From a virus, in IMG/VR virus record IMGVR_UViG_3300044680_000105, positions 1 through 31,323 of that record: a DNA stretch of 31,323 nt; one strand, given 5' to 3'. The notes under the pieces were generated by a model. The model saw nothing but the letters and a program-made list of their open reading frames with translations. It did not search any database and was not told where the DNA came from. Every line of letters starts with the position of its first letter. The stretch's first letter is position 1. Position numbers and translations under genes: made by a program. Of the stretch, positions 24,422-30,722 are shown piece by piece.

Positions 24422-24700
24422 TCATTTCAGTCGGGAAAACAGTTCAGTGGCAAACCAGCCGATGATTGCAGCTTCGGCGACTACAGCCCATCGCAAGACG
24501 CATACCCAGCTCTTCAGGCCTTGCGCTTCCACCAGCAGCCAGTCACGTTCGCGGACCAGTTCCACCACCAGGTCCGTGAGTCGATTTACGTCCGCGGTGA
24601 GTTCGGCTTCGGTGCGCTTTGTGTACTGACCTTGACGCGGCCGACCAGCCAGAAAGCGCTCGCAGCGCGAATGAAGTTCAGGATTGGGGTTTAGGCCCAC
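24422..24700 (-). CDS. Small membrane protein with coiled coil
   Basis: The product has 92 aa from a GTG at 24700 that overlaps the upstream stop region. Residues 25-60 form a helix with heptad-like spacing (TEAELTADVNRLTDLVVELV), and residues 64-86 are one transmembrane segment (WVCVLRWAVVAEAAIIGWFA). It ends LFSRLK, suggesting a tail-in membrane anchor. The next gene starts 2 nt away. Holin, packaging anchor or superinfection protein are all possible; nothing decides among them. Confidence 0.55.
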   Translation of the reverse strand: MGLNPNPELHSRCERFLAGRPRQGQYTKRTEAELTADVNRLTDLVVELVRERDWLLVEAQGLKSWVCVLRWAVVAEAAIIGWFATELFSRLK

Positions 24701-25095
24701 TGATATTCACCGAGAACTGCGATTGCGTCTGCTCTTTTCGCCGCGGCCTGGCGTCGGTAATTCGGCGGCATGAATCTGCATCCTGGGATTTCGCGAGCTG
24801 CCAGACGTAATCGATGTTGATCCACTGGGCACTCGCGTGGAGATGTCTTTGGCTTGCGATGCTCAATCTTGCAAGTGCAAACAGCGCCGAGAATGGCTGC
24901 TTGGTTTGAGGTGCTGGACTGCGGGAAATCTTGCACGGGGAAAACGGATTCAGGGGAGAGCATACGGTAAAGGCGTTGAGAGATTTTCTCAGCCTTCAGT
25001 TGGCGCGCAAGCTCCCGGCACACTTCGACCGGCACCAGAGTTTCATGGCGAGAATCGGACGATTCGTAGTGAGCAAGTAAACGGGCGAGAGACAC
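24691..25095 (-). CDS. Hypothetical protein at start of late block
   Basis: The product has 134 aa from a GTG with no visible ribosome site, so the true start may be an internal ATG. The N-terminal third is helical (VPVEVCRELARQLKAEKISQ). The middle contains VCTCKIEHRKPKTSPRECPVDQHR, with two to three Cys and a His that could bind zinc. The C-terminus is basic (PNYRRQAAAKRADAIA). It overlaps the next gene's start. It is the first gene of the continuous minus-strand block; a regulatory or packaging function is possible but not shown. Confidence 0.5.
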   Translation of the reverse strand: MSLARLLAHYESSDSRHETLVPVEVCRELARQLKAEKISQRLYRMLSPESVFPVQDFPQSSTSNQAAILGAVCTCKIEHRKPKTSPRECPVDQHRLRLAAREIPGCRFMPPNYRRQAAAKRADAIAVLGEYQWA

Positions 25096-25200
25096 GAAGG
25101 GTATGGGGGTACTGAGGGTCAGAAGCGCATGGCGCGCCGGTACCTGAGAGAGGGAGGGGTCAAAGACTGAAGGTAAGGCGCAGAAAGGAAAGGACGCAAG

Positions 25201-25527
25201 TTACGAGCGTACTAGAGCCTTCGGAGAATTCCCGCGCTGGGGGAGAGATAGACACTCAATTCGGCCTAGAATACCCCCCGCAGCATCTAGAAACTCAACC
25301 ACATTATCTGAAACTGTCGAATCAGCTCGCAGAGGAAGGCCCGCTAAAGTTAAGGGGAAAAGAGATTCAGAGTATTTAGAGGACGCGCCAAGTTTGACTC
25401 CGACGGCACTCCATGCCGCGCATTGAGCAGGAGATGCCTGAACTGAGACGGCTGTAGGTGCTTCTCTCGCCGCCACTCGCGCCAGATACGGATTCAATAG
25501 TGCAAGGCCCGCGTTAACGACAAACAT
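25201..25527 (-). CDS. Hypothetical protein, possibly leaderless
   Basis: The product has 108 aa (MFVVNAGLALLNPYLARVAA start). There is no Shine-Dalgarno, but a promoter-like TAGAAT ends 6 nt before the ATG with TTTACC 16 nt further upstream, which would put the transcript start at or near the ATG. The sequence is Ala/Leu/Ser-rich with mixed strands and helices and no signal peptidase site. It stands alone between the integrase and the late block, separated from the latter by 105 nt. No function was recognised; a lysogeny-expressed gene is one inference. Confidence 0.45.
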   Translation of the reverse strand: MFVVNAGLALLNPYLARVAAREAPTAVSVQASPAQCAAWSAVGVKLGASSKYSESLFPLTLAGLPLRADSTVSDNVVEFLDAAGGILGRIECLSLPQRGNSPKALVRS

Positions 25528-25533
25528 AGTACA

Positions 25534-25561
25534 ATTCTACCGCAATTCCCGCACTGGTAAA
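25534..25561 (-). promoter_or_regulatory. Possible promoter for the 25201-25527 gene
   Basis: On the minus strand TTTACC (25561-25556), a 16-nt spacer and TAGAAT (25539-25534) resemble a sigma70 promoter. The -10 ends 6 nt before the ATG, which implies a leaderless message. Confidence 0.4.
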
Positions 25562-25566
25562 CCTAT

Positions 25567-25583
25567 AAACCTTCGGAAACCTA
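25567..25583. repeat. Direct repeat at integrase 3' end
   Basis: AAACCTTCGGAAACCTA. It is nearly identical to the sequence at 26125-26142, which has one extra A. Another AAACCTA occurs at 25559-25565, so AAACCT units recur at ~10-bp spacing on one DNA face here. This pattern fits recombinase or directionality-factor binding sites. Confidence 0.6.
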
Positions 25584-26126
25584 CTCCCTATCGTCATTGA
25601 GCAGTCGCTCGGTTTCGGCGTCGGCTTTGATTTCCGTGGCGCGTTTCGAGTAGATCAAACTGGAGCTTTCTTCCTTATGTCCAAGACGTAACTGCACCAA
25701 CTCCAAGTCTTTTGTTTTCTCATAGATCTCAGAGCCGAGCGTGTGCTTGAGTTGGTGGCAATTCCACTTATGCGGAGGCAGGTCGACAGTGATTGCATGA
25801 CGTTTGACGATGCGGTAGAACTGCCGGCCAGTCACCGGAAAGACACGATCGCCAGCTTTGATTTCCGCGATAAACCTTAGCAGCGCCGTGCGCTCATCCA
25901 GGAGGGGATTTACATGTGAAACAAGCCTCTGGTTGCAGGGGTTCGAGTGCTTGCCGCGGGCGATTACGAGATAGTCGTCTTGGATGTTATCTCGCTTGAT
26001 GGCAACCAGTTCCGAGCGACGGAGCCCATGGCAGTAGGCGACTAAGATCATGAGATAATCGCGCTCACTATGGGCGCGGGCGGCGCCCAAAAGTGCGAGT
26101 AATTCGGCTTTGGTTAAGGCTTGCAA
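25581..26126 (-). CDS. int: Short tyrosine recombinase (phage integrase)
   Basis: This is a site-specific recombinase that would integrate or excise the phage. The product has 181 aa from a TTG at 26126; no ATG or GTG gives a longer sensible start. Only the catalytic domain is present: R36 in HGLRRSEL, a beta-hairpin Lys near K59, H124 and K127 in HQLKHT (most family members have Arg at 127), H150 in RLGHKE, and the nucleophile Y159 in SLIYSK. The N-terminal core-binding domain (~100 aa) is missing, as in FimB/FimE-size recombinases. AAACCT repeats flank it. It may be a minimal active enzyme or a 5'-truncated remnant; the intact catalytic set favours activity. Confidence 0.8.
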   Translation of the reverse strand: MQALTKAELLALLGAARAHSERDYLMILVAYCHGLRRSELVAIKRDNIQDDYLVIARGKHSNPCNQRLVSHVNPLLDERTALLRFIAEIKAGDRVFPVTGRQFYRIVKRHAITVDLPPHKWNCHQLKHTLGSEIYEKTKDLELVQLRLGHKEESSSLIYSKRATEIKADAETERLLNDDRE

Positions 26127-26142
26127 ACCTTCAGGAAACCTA
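26125..26142. repeat. Direct repeat at integrase 5' end
   Basis: AAACCTTCAGGAAACCTA overlaps the integrase start and matches 25567-25583 with a single inserted base. The two copies bracket the whole gene, about 540 bp apart. They are candidate arm sites or remains of an att-type duplication. Confidence 0.6.
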
Positions 26143-26191
26143 AAAATGTCCCAGAATCCAATTCTAGGACTTGGTTTTCGAAAGAGATAGA

Positions 26192-26350
26192 TTACGCCGG
26201 AGCGGGGAATCGTTCCTTCTTTGCCTTCGCCCAGCGGGCCTGCACAGCTTTGCGGGCGGCGTCGGAGCGCTGCTCTTCTGTGCGATTTTCGGCAGTAGCT
26301 TTTCCGCCGCGCCGTCCAAGCTCTACAGCGGCAGGGTTTTTGCGGGGCAT
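26192..26350 (-). CDS. Small basic RRGGKA-type protein
   Basis: The product has 52 aa from the ATG at 26350 (start MPRKNPAAVELGRRGGKATA); the longer frame to 26509 reads through the control region and is rejected. It is rich in Lys, Arg and Ala, and the second half (DAARKAVQARWAKAKKER) is helical and basic. Small proteins with GRRGGKA and ARWAKAK motifs are common in phages and plasmids; their role is not established and nucleic-acid binding is likely. There is no strong ribosome site. It is divergent from the plus-strand operon across a 146-bp control region. Confidence 0.65.
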   Translation of the reverse strand: MPRKNPAAVELGRRGGKATAENRTEEQRSDAARKAVQARWAKAKKERFPAPA

Positions 26351-26496
26351 CGGCTCATTTTTATCATAACATTCTTGCACCGATACACAGCGGTCTGTAA
26401 CATGATGAAAACAGGACGAATAAACTTCTTGACAATAATACGCAGCGGTGCGAATATAGGGACAGTTAAGCGGCATCCAGCCGCAGGAGAATTGAG
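26351..26496. promoter_or_regulatory. Divergent control region
   Basis: This 146-bp gap lies between the minus-strand 52-aa gene and the plus-strand operon. Besides the plus-strand promoter it contains ACAGcggtCTGT (a 4+4 inverted repeat), a second ACAG 12 nt further on, and two copies of CAGCGGT about 55 nt apart. On the minus strand a TATGAT hexamer lies shortly before the 52-aa gene without a clear -35. Operators for a repressor encoded elsewhere are plausible; no repressor gene is in the window. Confidence 0.45.
26429..26457 (+). promoter_or_regulatory. Promoter for the plus-strand operon
   Basis: TTGACA (26429-26434), a 17-nt spacer and GAATAT (26452-26457; AATATA with 18 nt is an alternative). 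The -35 is consensus. It would start transcription ~32 nt before the 76-aa gene, whose AGGAG site is at the usual distance. Confidence 0.65.
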
Positions 26497-26727
26497 ATGA
26501 AAAACACAATCACACTGACCAACGATTTCCACCGCACAAAAACTCACATGCGAGCAGTTGAGAGCCAGGAGATCAGCTATCAGACGCTGCGTCGCCACGC
26601 ACGGGAACTCTGCCGAGTGGACGGTTGCCAGTGCAGCGGATTGGACGGGACGCGGCACAGCGAGTACAGCATCGCGGACATGAGCACATATGACCGCCGC
26701 GGGCCTTATGTCGTCGTCAAAAACTAA
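26497..26727 (+). CDS. Small Cys-containing phage protein
   Basis: The product has 76 aa, with AGGAG 7 nt before the ATG. It is the first gene after the plus-strand promoter. It begins MKNTITLTNDFHRTK, a motif I recognise from small conserved proteins of unknown function in phages and mobile elements, followed by a helix (YQTLRRHARELCRVDGC) and a CRVDGCQC cluster that could bind metal. Probably an early gene. Confidence 0.65.
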   Translation: MKNTITLTNDFHRTKTHMRAVESQEISYQTLRRHARELCRVDGCQCSGLDGTRHSEYSIADMSTYDRRGPYVVVKN

Positions 26728-26737
26728 TCTCCACCAC

Positions 26738-26843
26738 AGCCCACTCCGGGCTTGAGGAGCCTCTCGGATGGTACCGAGGGCCGGTAGGTAACCCGGCAAA
26801 AAGTTCGACGGGCTAACCGAGTGCACAAACACCCGATCAGCCC
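26738..26843 (+). ncRNA. Structured intergenic RNA candidate
   Basis: Four consecutive stem-loops fill the space between two genes. H1 is AGCCC/GGGCT (26738-26752). H2 is CTCTCGG/CCGAGGG with a 6-nt loop (26761-26780, one G-U). H3 is CCGG/CCGG (26781-26796). H4 is a long stem, GGGCT and CGAGTG pairing with CACCCG and AGCCC around a 6-nt loop (26810-26843, one mismatch and a symmetric 3/3 internal loop). A strong ribosome site follows ~20 nt later. It could be a cis-regulatory leader, an mRNA stabiliser or a processed small RNA. No known riboswitch class was recognised. Pairings were made by eye. Confidence 0.5.
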
Positions 26844-26877
26844 TAACCAGAGCAAAACCTTACAAGGAGGTTTCACC

Positions 26878-27090
26878 GTGGCTCACCAAACTGTACCTTC
26901 CTTCCATCCCCACGTCCACCCGTTTTTCGCACAGCTTTTCAACAATCTCATGAGTACCCAGATCGCCCGCGTCAACCGCGTGATGGGCTCCTGCTGCTTC
27001 GACCGCTGCCAAGCCGACGCCGACGTTTCGGACCTTGAGACCGGGGCAGGGTATTGCCGCTCGCACTTTCGGGAGGTGGGTTGTGAGTAA
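26878..27090 (+). CDS. Small Cys/His phage protein, GTG start
   Basis: The product has 70 aa. The GTG at 26878 is chosen because AAGGAGG lies 7 nt upstream; the ATG at 26821 falls inside the structured region. The sequence is His/Pro-rich at first (FHPHVHPFF) and then has CCFDRC and a second Cys in GAGYCRSHFREVGC, a possible zinc-binding four-Cys/His set. The stop overlaps the next gene by 8 nt. Function unknown. Confidence 0.65.
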   Translation: MAHQTVPSFHPHVHPFFAQLFNNLMSTQIARVNRVMGSCCFDRCQADADVSDLETGAGYCRSHFREVGCE

Positions 27091-27319
27091 AACTGCAACC
27101 TGCTTGTGGTGCGGCGAAGAGATCGAAAAAATTGGGGACACGTGGAGACACACGGGTACGAGTGACACGTATCGCCACGTCTTCTGCTATTGCCACTGTG
27201 TCGAGTGTGACCCAGACCTCGGATGCACCGCTAATCGCATCTGCATCGACGGCGAAGCGGCTGTGCCCGACTTCGGCAAAGGCGAGCAAGCTGAAAGGAA
27301 AATATGTCCGACTATCTAA
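27083..27319 (+). CDS. Cys-rich zinc-finger-like protein
   Basis: The product has 78 aa from a GTG at 27083 with GGGAGGT about 6 nt upstream, overlapping the preceding gene; a longer ATG frame from 27035 lacks a site. It carries a C-x2-C knuckle (ATCLWCGEEI), an H-T pair near WRHTG, then VFCYCHCVECDPDLGC and a later Cys, a set able to hold one or two zinc ions. It is the second Cys-rich protein in a row in this early operon. The role is unknown; small zinc proteins in early phage operons often bind host transcription or repair factors, which is inference here. Confidence 0.6.
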   Translation: MSKTATCLWCGEEIEKIGDTWRHTGTSDTYRHVFCYCHCVECDPDLGCTANRICIDGEAAVPDFGKGEQAERKICPTI

Positions 27320-27450
27320 TGCTCGACCTGGCAGGCAACGTTCTTGAGGTTCGCCGCATGAGACCGAGTGAAGCGCGAGACACCAATCTCGAACTTGAAG
27401 CTCTCGACGTGCCTTACCAGTGGGTACCGCTCGCGGAGATGACCGACTAA
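27304..27450 (+). CDS. 48-aa acidic protein
   Basis: This small frame overlaps the end of the previous gene by 16 nt and has AAAGGA just upstream of the ATG. The product MSDYLMLDLAGNVLEVRRMR and onward is acidic, with a strand-turn-strand start and a final WVPLAEMTD. The good site, the overlap and the fit between neighbours support it. No function was recognised. Confidence 0.55.
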   Translation: MSDYLMLDLAGNVLEVRRMRPSEARDTNLELEALDVPYQWVPLAEMTD

Positions 27451-27487
27451 CAAAATCACCAACGATCACCGGCTCAGGAGGCCAATC

Positions 27488-28279
27488 ATGGAACCGACAA
27501 ACACCGTTGAATTCGAAACCGTCACTCTTTGCGGGTTCGATGTCCCCGTATTCCGGGGCGCTCAGCCGATCCCCGCAGATATCATCGACCAACTGAAGCA
27601 ACCGCTTCCCGCGGATGCGATCAGCACCAACAATGATCCCAAGAAAAAGGGACTCTCCTCGATCAAGAGCATTTACATCGTCGAGAGACTGAATCAGGTC
27701 TTCGGCCTGGGGCAGTGGGTTCAATTGGCGAAGTTTGTCGAGAAGGTGACAAAGCCGGAGGGATCAGGCAAAGGCGACTCGGTAGTCTTGAAGTCGATCC
27801 TCGTTGTGCCGAAGTACGGCATCTACTTCGAAGCCTACGGCGGAAACGACAATTACGATCCCGGCGATGCCTATAAGGGAGCCTGCACTGATGCCCTCAC
27901 AAAGATGGCCGGCTTCATGTACGTCGGCATGGACGTGTTTAAAGGCCATCCCGAAACCAGTAAGGCAGCTCCTAAGGCAGCCGCCCCGATCGTGGCTCCC
28001 AAAGCGGCCACGCCAGTGACCGCGAAGCCCACAGACGCAGGCAACTTCGCGACCATGCCTGCACACAGCGACCAGGCGCCAGCGAAGAGCACCGCACGCC
28101 TGATCAATGCCACCGAAAAACGCGCCTTCTGGTCCGCTGTGAAAACCAGCCAGAAAAGCGAGCAAGCTGTTCGCGATTACTTCGGCAGCGTCGGGATCAC
28201 CAGCACCGCCGAAATGAACAAGACCAACTTCGACGCGGCTATGAAGTGGGCCTGCGGCACAGAAAGAAAGGCGGCCTAA
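27488..28279 (+). CDS. Rad52-like single-strand annealing protein
   Basis: A phage recombination protein that pairs complementary single strands, probably as rings; 263 aa, with AGGAGG upstream of the ATG. The N-terminal ~150 residues carry the Rad52/22-type core: SIYIVERLNQVFGLGQWVQL, a strand pair with VVLKSILVVPKYGIYFEA, and GDAYKGACTDALTKMAG, where the K-x3-TDAL-K helix is diagnostic. Residues 155-205 are an Ala/Pro/Lys linker, and the last ~55 form a small helical domain (YFGSVGITSTAEMNKTNF) that may bind partners. It is followed after 1 nt by a Gp157-family gene, a pairing seen in many phages. A nuclease partner is not in the window. Confidence 0.85.
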   Translation: MEPTNTVEFETVTLCGFDVPVFRGAQPIPADIIDQLKQPLPADAISTNNDPKKKGLSSIKSIYIVERLNQVFGLGQWVQLAKFVEKVTKPEGSGKGDSVVLKSILVVPKYGIYFEAYGGNDNYDPGDAYKGACTDALTKMAGFMYVGMDVFKGHPETSKAAPKAAAPIVAPKAATPVTAKPTDAGNFATMPAHSDQAPAKSTARLINATEKRAFWSAVKTSQKSEQAVRDYFGSVGITSTAEMNKTNFDAAMKWACGTERKAA

Positions 28280-28280
28280 T

Positions 28281-28805
28281 TTGAAACTCTACGACATTCC
28301 AGTCGAAGCGAACGCCATCGAGGAGCAGCTCTTCGAGAACATCGGAGAGCTGACACCCGAACTAGAGCAGCGGATCAAAGACTTCCTCGCACAAGGGAAA
28401 GATAAGCTCGAAGCCGCTGCCGTCGTGATTTACTCGCTCGAAGAGGACGCCTCAATCTGCCAATCAGAGGCGAAGCGACTCATCGAACGAGCGGCACAAC
28501 TCAACCAATCAGTAGACCGACTGCGCGGCATGGTTCTCTGCGCCGTCGATCTCGGCTTCGGCGGGAAAGTGAAGACGCCGAAGTTTACGATCTGGGGCCA
28601 AACCTCGGCGCCGGTGACGCAATTCGAACTCAAGGCCGGAGCGGACATTTACCAGATCATGGCCGCGCACCCGGAGCTCATCCGAGCGCCGGATCCGGAG
28701 CTCAACAAATCCGCCCTCAAGGAAACAGTGAAAGCAGGAGGCGCAATTCCCGCAGAGATCGCCGTGGTCAAACTCGAAGGGACCCGGTTCTTGAGGATCA
28801 AATGA
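28281..28805 (+). CDS. Siphovirus Gp157-family protein
   Basis: The product has 174 aa from a TTG at 28281, 1 nt after the annealing-protein stop, with AAGG upstream inside the previous gene. The pattern is that of the Gp157 family (PF05565): an MKLYDI start, an acidic helix, a long coiled coil with SEAKRLIERAAQLNQSVDRL, a KVKTPKFTIWGQ strand motif, and a C-terminal LNKSALKETVKAGGAIP segment. Length (~160-175 aa) fits. Members occur beside recombination genes; in one Streptococcus phage a Gp157 protein was linked to phage resistance, so the biochemical role is open. Its stop overlaps the next start as ATGA. Confidence 0.85.
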   Translation: MKLYDIPVEANAIEEQLFENIGELTPELEQRIKDFLAQGKDKLEAAAVVIYSLEEDASICQSEAKRLIERAAQLNQSVDRLRGMVLCAVDLGFGGKVKTPKFTIWGQTSAPVTQFELKAGADIYQIMAAHPELIRAPDPELNKSALKETVKAGGAIPAEIAVVKLEGTRFLRIK

Positions 28806-28810
28806 ACAAG

Positions 28811-28867
28811 CCAAAAGCCCACACCTCAACCGTGCGCGGTGATGCCCAACTCACCGCGCACATCGAC
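28811..28867 (+). repeat. 57-bp imperfect direct repeat, left copy
   Basis: It matches 31037-31093 at 50 of 57 positions, with a perfect 20-base core from GTGCGCGGTGATG to CCCAACTC. It encodes the RGDAQLTAHID region of the interrupted gene. Confidence 0.8.
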
Positions 28868-28991
28868 GTAAACAGATTCATGGAGAGCACTGTGAGCGCG
28901 CAACCCCAAAAGTTCTACAGGAAGGAAGCAGATCATTTCTTCCCCGAAGGTTGCCAGTGTCACGACGACAGCGGCTCATGCGACTGGTGCG

Positions 28992-28999
28992 TAATTTAT
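28992..28999. repeat. Target-site duplication, left
   Basis: TAATTTAT sits directly outside the left inverted repeat; the same 8 bases follow the right end at 30950-30957. Eight bp is the expected duplication for IS1595-family elements. Confidence 0.9.
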
Positions 29000-29022
29000 G
29001 GGAACTATATACTTAATTCCCT
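29000..29022 (+). repeat. Left terminal inverted repeat
   Basis: It begins GGGAACTATATACTTAAT and ends TCCCT. It matches the reverse complement of 30927-30949 at 22 of 23 bases. The -35 of the internal promoter begins at its inner edge. Confidence 0.92.
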
Positions 29023-29050
29023 TGACAAGTGCGCGGGAGTCAAGTACTAT
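29022..29050 (+). promoter_or_regulatory. Element promoter
   Basis: TTGACA (29022-29027), a 17-nt spacer and TACTAT (29045-29050) form a near-consensus sigma70 promoter just inside the left end, ~25 nt before the first passenger gene. It would drive all six genes and could read out through the right end into phage DNA. Confidence 0.75.
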
Positions 29051-29074
29051 ACGGACATGATGAATGGAGGCAAT

Positions 29075-29284
29075 ATGACAATTTCTATGTACACGGTTCC
29101 CCCGTATAGCGATTCTTTTAGTCCGTTTGTGACCTTGCAGGACGCCCACTTCAAAACCTTCGACGCAGCCGAAAGCCAGACCGCCCAACGTGCTCGCGGT
29201 CAGTATCTGCGCGGCCTTCGGATTCTCGAATCGGCATTTAAATACCTCCTAGAGCAGGGGGTTGCAGCCAATGAACAGCATTGA
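29075..29284 (+). CDS. IS passenger protein 1
   Basis: The product has 69 aa from the ATG at 29075 (GGAGG 4 nt upstream), in frame with the interrupted phage gene, so without this start it would be read as a chimera. The sequence MTISMYTVPPYSDSFSPFVT leads into a helix-rich C-terminal half (FDAAESQTAQRARGQYLRGL and onward). There are no Cys residues. It overlaps the next gene by 14 nt. It could regulate transposition; nothing in the sequence proves it. Confidence 0.65.
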   Translation: MTISMYTVPPYSDSFSPFVTLQDAHFKTFDAAESQTAQRARGQYLRGLRILESAFKYLLEQGVAANEQH

Positions 29285-29495
29285 GAGTGTTGAGCGTCTT
29301 AACAAACTGGTTCGTAGACTCAATCCTGAACAGTTCGTTACGGTTGACGTGGATAGCTTGGTACATCTTCTGGCCGCATGGAAAATGCTTGAAAATTTGC
29401 CGGAGTCAGTTAGGCGCGAGTATTCCATTGCCAGCGAGTTAGACGCGGACAAGTGGGACGCCGAATTTAGGGAGAAGTTTAGGGGTAGACTATGA
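29271..29495 (+). CDS. IS passenger protein 2
   Basis: The product has 74 aa from the ATG at 29271 (AGGGGG about 9 nt upstream); a TTG at 29262 is possible but too close to that site. It is helical, acidic/basic mixed (MNSIESVERLNKLVRRLNPE, then LVHLLAAWKMLENLPESVRR). The stop overlaps the transposase ATG as ATGA, so it should be made in step with the transposase. A regulatory partner is one inference; the family is unknown to me. Confidence 0.65.
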   Translation: MNSIESVERLNKLVRRLNPEQFVTVDVDSLVHLLAAWKMLENLPESVRREYSIASELDADKWDAEFREKFRGRL

Positions 29496-30415
29496 GCAAA
29501 AGCACGATTAGTACCTTCCAGCTTTTCGAGATGTTCCCGACTGCGGAATCTGCCCGGCTCTTTCTGGAATCCCGCATCTGGTCGGACGGCGTTACCTGCC
29601 CGTCCTGCAAGGCTAAAGAGAACATCACCACACGCAAGGGCGGTTTCTACCGATGCAACCCCTGCCAACTTGATTTCACGATCCGTACCGGCACGATCTT
29701 CGAGCGCAGTCACATTCCCTTGCATAAGTGGCTCTATGCGATGTACCTGCTCGTAACCGCTCGCAAGGGCATCTCCAGCCTGCAACTGGCGAAGGAGATT
29801 GGCGTCACTCAGAAGTCGGCATGGTTCATGCTGCATCGGCTGCGAGAGGCTTGCGGTGGGCCGAAACTGACGAAGCTCAAGGGCATCGTGGAACTGGATG
29901 AGTGCTTCATCGGCGGCAAAGAAGGCAACAAGCATGAGCACAAAAAGCTCAAGGCTGGACGGGGTAGCGTCGGCAAGATCGCCGTACTCGGAATGCGGGA
30001 ACGTGGCACAGGTCGCACCTTGGCCGCTCCGATGCATGAGCGCAGCTTGCAGGAAGCTACACAGCGCATTCATGACAACATCGAACTCGGGACGCAACTG
30101 TACACAGACGAGCACCTGATCTTCACAGGATTGGACGGTCTGTTCTACAAGCACGATGCGGTCAATCATTCGGCTGGCGAGTATGCGGCTGGCCCTGCCC
30201 ACACGAACAGCATTGAGAGCGTCTGGGCCGTCCTGAAGCGCGGCTACTACGGCGTTTACCACAGCATGAGCGGCAAGCACCTTCGCCGCTATGTGGACGA
30301 GTTTACCTTCCGACTGAACGAAGGCAACGTCAAGCGGCACAGCCTTGAGCGCCTGGATTCGATGATCGAAGCGGTCAGCGGGAAGCGTCTGACCTATGCG
30401 GGGTTGACGGCATGA
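29492..30415 (+). CDS. IS1595-family transposase
   Basis: This is the DDE transposase that would cut and paste or copy the element; 307 aa, start coupled by ATGA. The N-terminal zinc ribbon has C36, C39, C55 and C58 (CPSC, CNPC). Next comes a helix-turn-helix-like region (LQLAKEIGVTQKSAWFMLHR) for end binding. The ISXO2-like catalytic domain has D136 in VELDECFIGG, D206 in YTDEHL, and E242 in HTNSIESVWAVLKRG as the likely third acidic residue, followed by the conserved Y-H pair (YGVYH). Length (~300 aa) is normal and no frameshift is present, so it looks functional. The stop overlaps the next gene as ATGA. Confidence 0.93.
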   Translation: MSKSTISTFQLFEMFPTAESARLFLESRIWSDGVTCPSCKAKENITTRKGGFYRCNPCQLDFTIRTGTIFERSHIPLHKWLYAMYLLVTARKGISSLQLAKEIGVTQKSAWFMLHRLREACGGPKLTKLKGIVELDECFIGGKEGNKHEHKKLKAGRGSVGKIAVLGMRERGTGRTLAAPMHERSLQEATQRIHDNIELGTQLYTDEHLIFTGLDGLFYKHDAVNHSAGEYAAGPAHTNSIESVWAVLKRGYYGVYHSMSGKHLRRYVDEFTFRLNEGNVKRHSLERLDSMIEAVSGKRLTYAGLTA

Positions 30416-30567
30416 AGCGCGAATATATCCCCGAATGTGCCGATTGTCGGAACGAAAAAAGCGCACGCAAAAAGCTGGAAGCTGTAACGGACGTGGTACT
30501 GGCCTATCGGCCCAACTCGAAGCGCAAGAAGCCGCGCAAACGGAAGAAAACGAAGAGACGCTCATGA
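30412..30567 (+). CDS. IS passenger protein 3, basic with one Cys pair
   Basis: The product has 51 aa; the start is in the ATGA with the transposase stop and the end is in an ATGA with the next gene. It has a C-x2-C pair (PECADCRNEK), then a helix, then a very basic tail (PNSKRKKPRKRKKTKRRS), which suggests nucleic-acid binding. The perfect coupling on both sides argues it is real despite its size. Function unknown. Confidence 0.65.
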   Translation: MKREYIPECADCRNEKSARKKLEAVTDVVLAYRPNSKRKKPRKRKKTKRRS

Positions 30568-30722
30568 TCGTTTGCCCCGAGTGCGCAGGTGGACTGCACG
30601 AAATATGTATTCGGCAGGGTTGCTATTGTCCTTGCCAACTCCCTGAGGATACGCAAGAGCGCGAATGCATCCACGGCTGCGTCCGTTCGATGTGTGAGGA
30701 GTGCGAACAGGAGGAACAATGA
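30564..30722 (+). CDS. IS passenger protein 4, ten-Cys zinc protein
   Basis: The product has 52 aa from the ATG at 30564 (ATGA overlap); a longer frame upstream overlaps passenger 3 and is rejected. Ten Cys occur at residues 4, 7, 15, 20, 22, 24, 35, 39, 44 and 47 (CPEC, GCYCPC, CIHGC, CEEC), enough for two zinc sites. The tail is acidic (CEQEEQ), opposite in charge to passenger 3. An AGGAGG near its 3' end serves the next gene. No family was recognised. Confidence 0.65.
   Translation: MIVCPECAGGLHEICIRQGCYCPCQLPEDTQERECIHGCVRSMCEECEQEEQ

Noticed and set aside
25096-25200. Possible tRNA or attachment site near the integrase
   Set aside because: I found no cloverleaf or T-loop motif, and no duplicated core other than the AAACCT repeats.
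26972-27724. 250-aa minus-strand frame
   Set aside because: It runs antisense across four plus-strand genes with good ribosome sites, has no site of its own and has shadow-like composition.
29249-30565. 438-aa open frame on the minus strand
   Set aside because: It is antisense to the clear IS1595 transposase; the product is Ala/Arg/Val-rich with no motif. It is a shadow frame.
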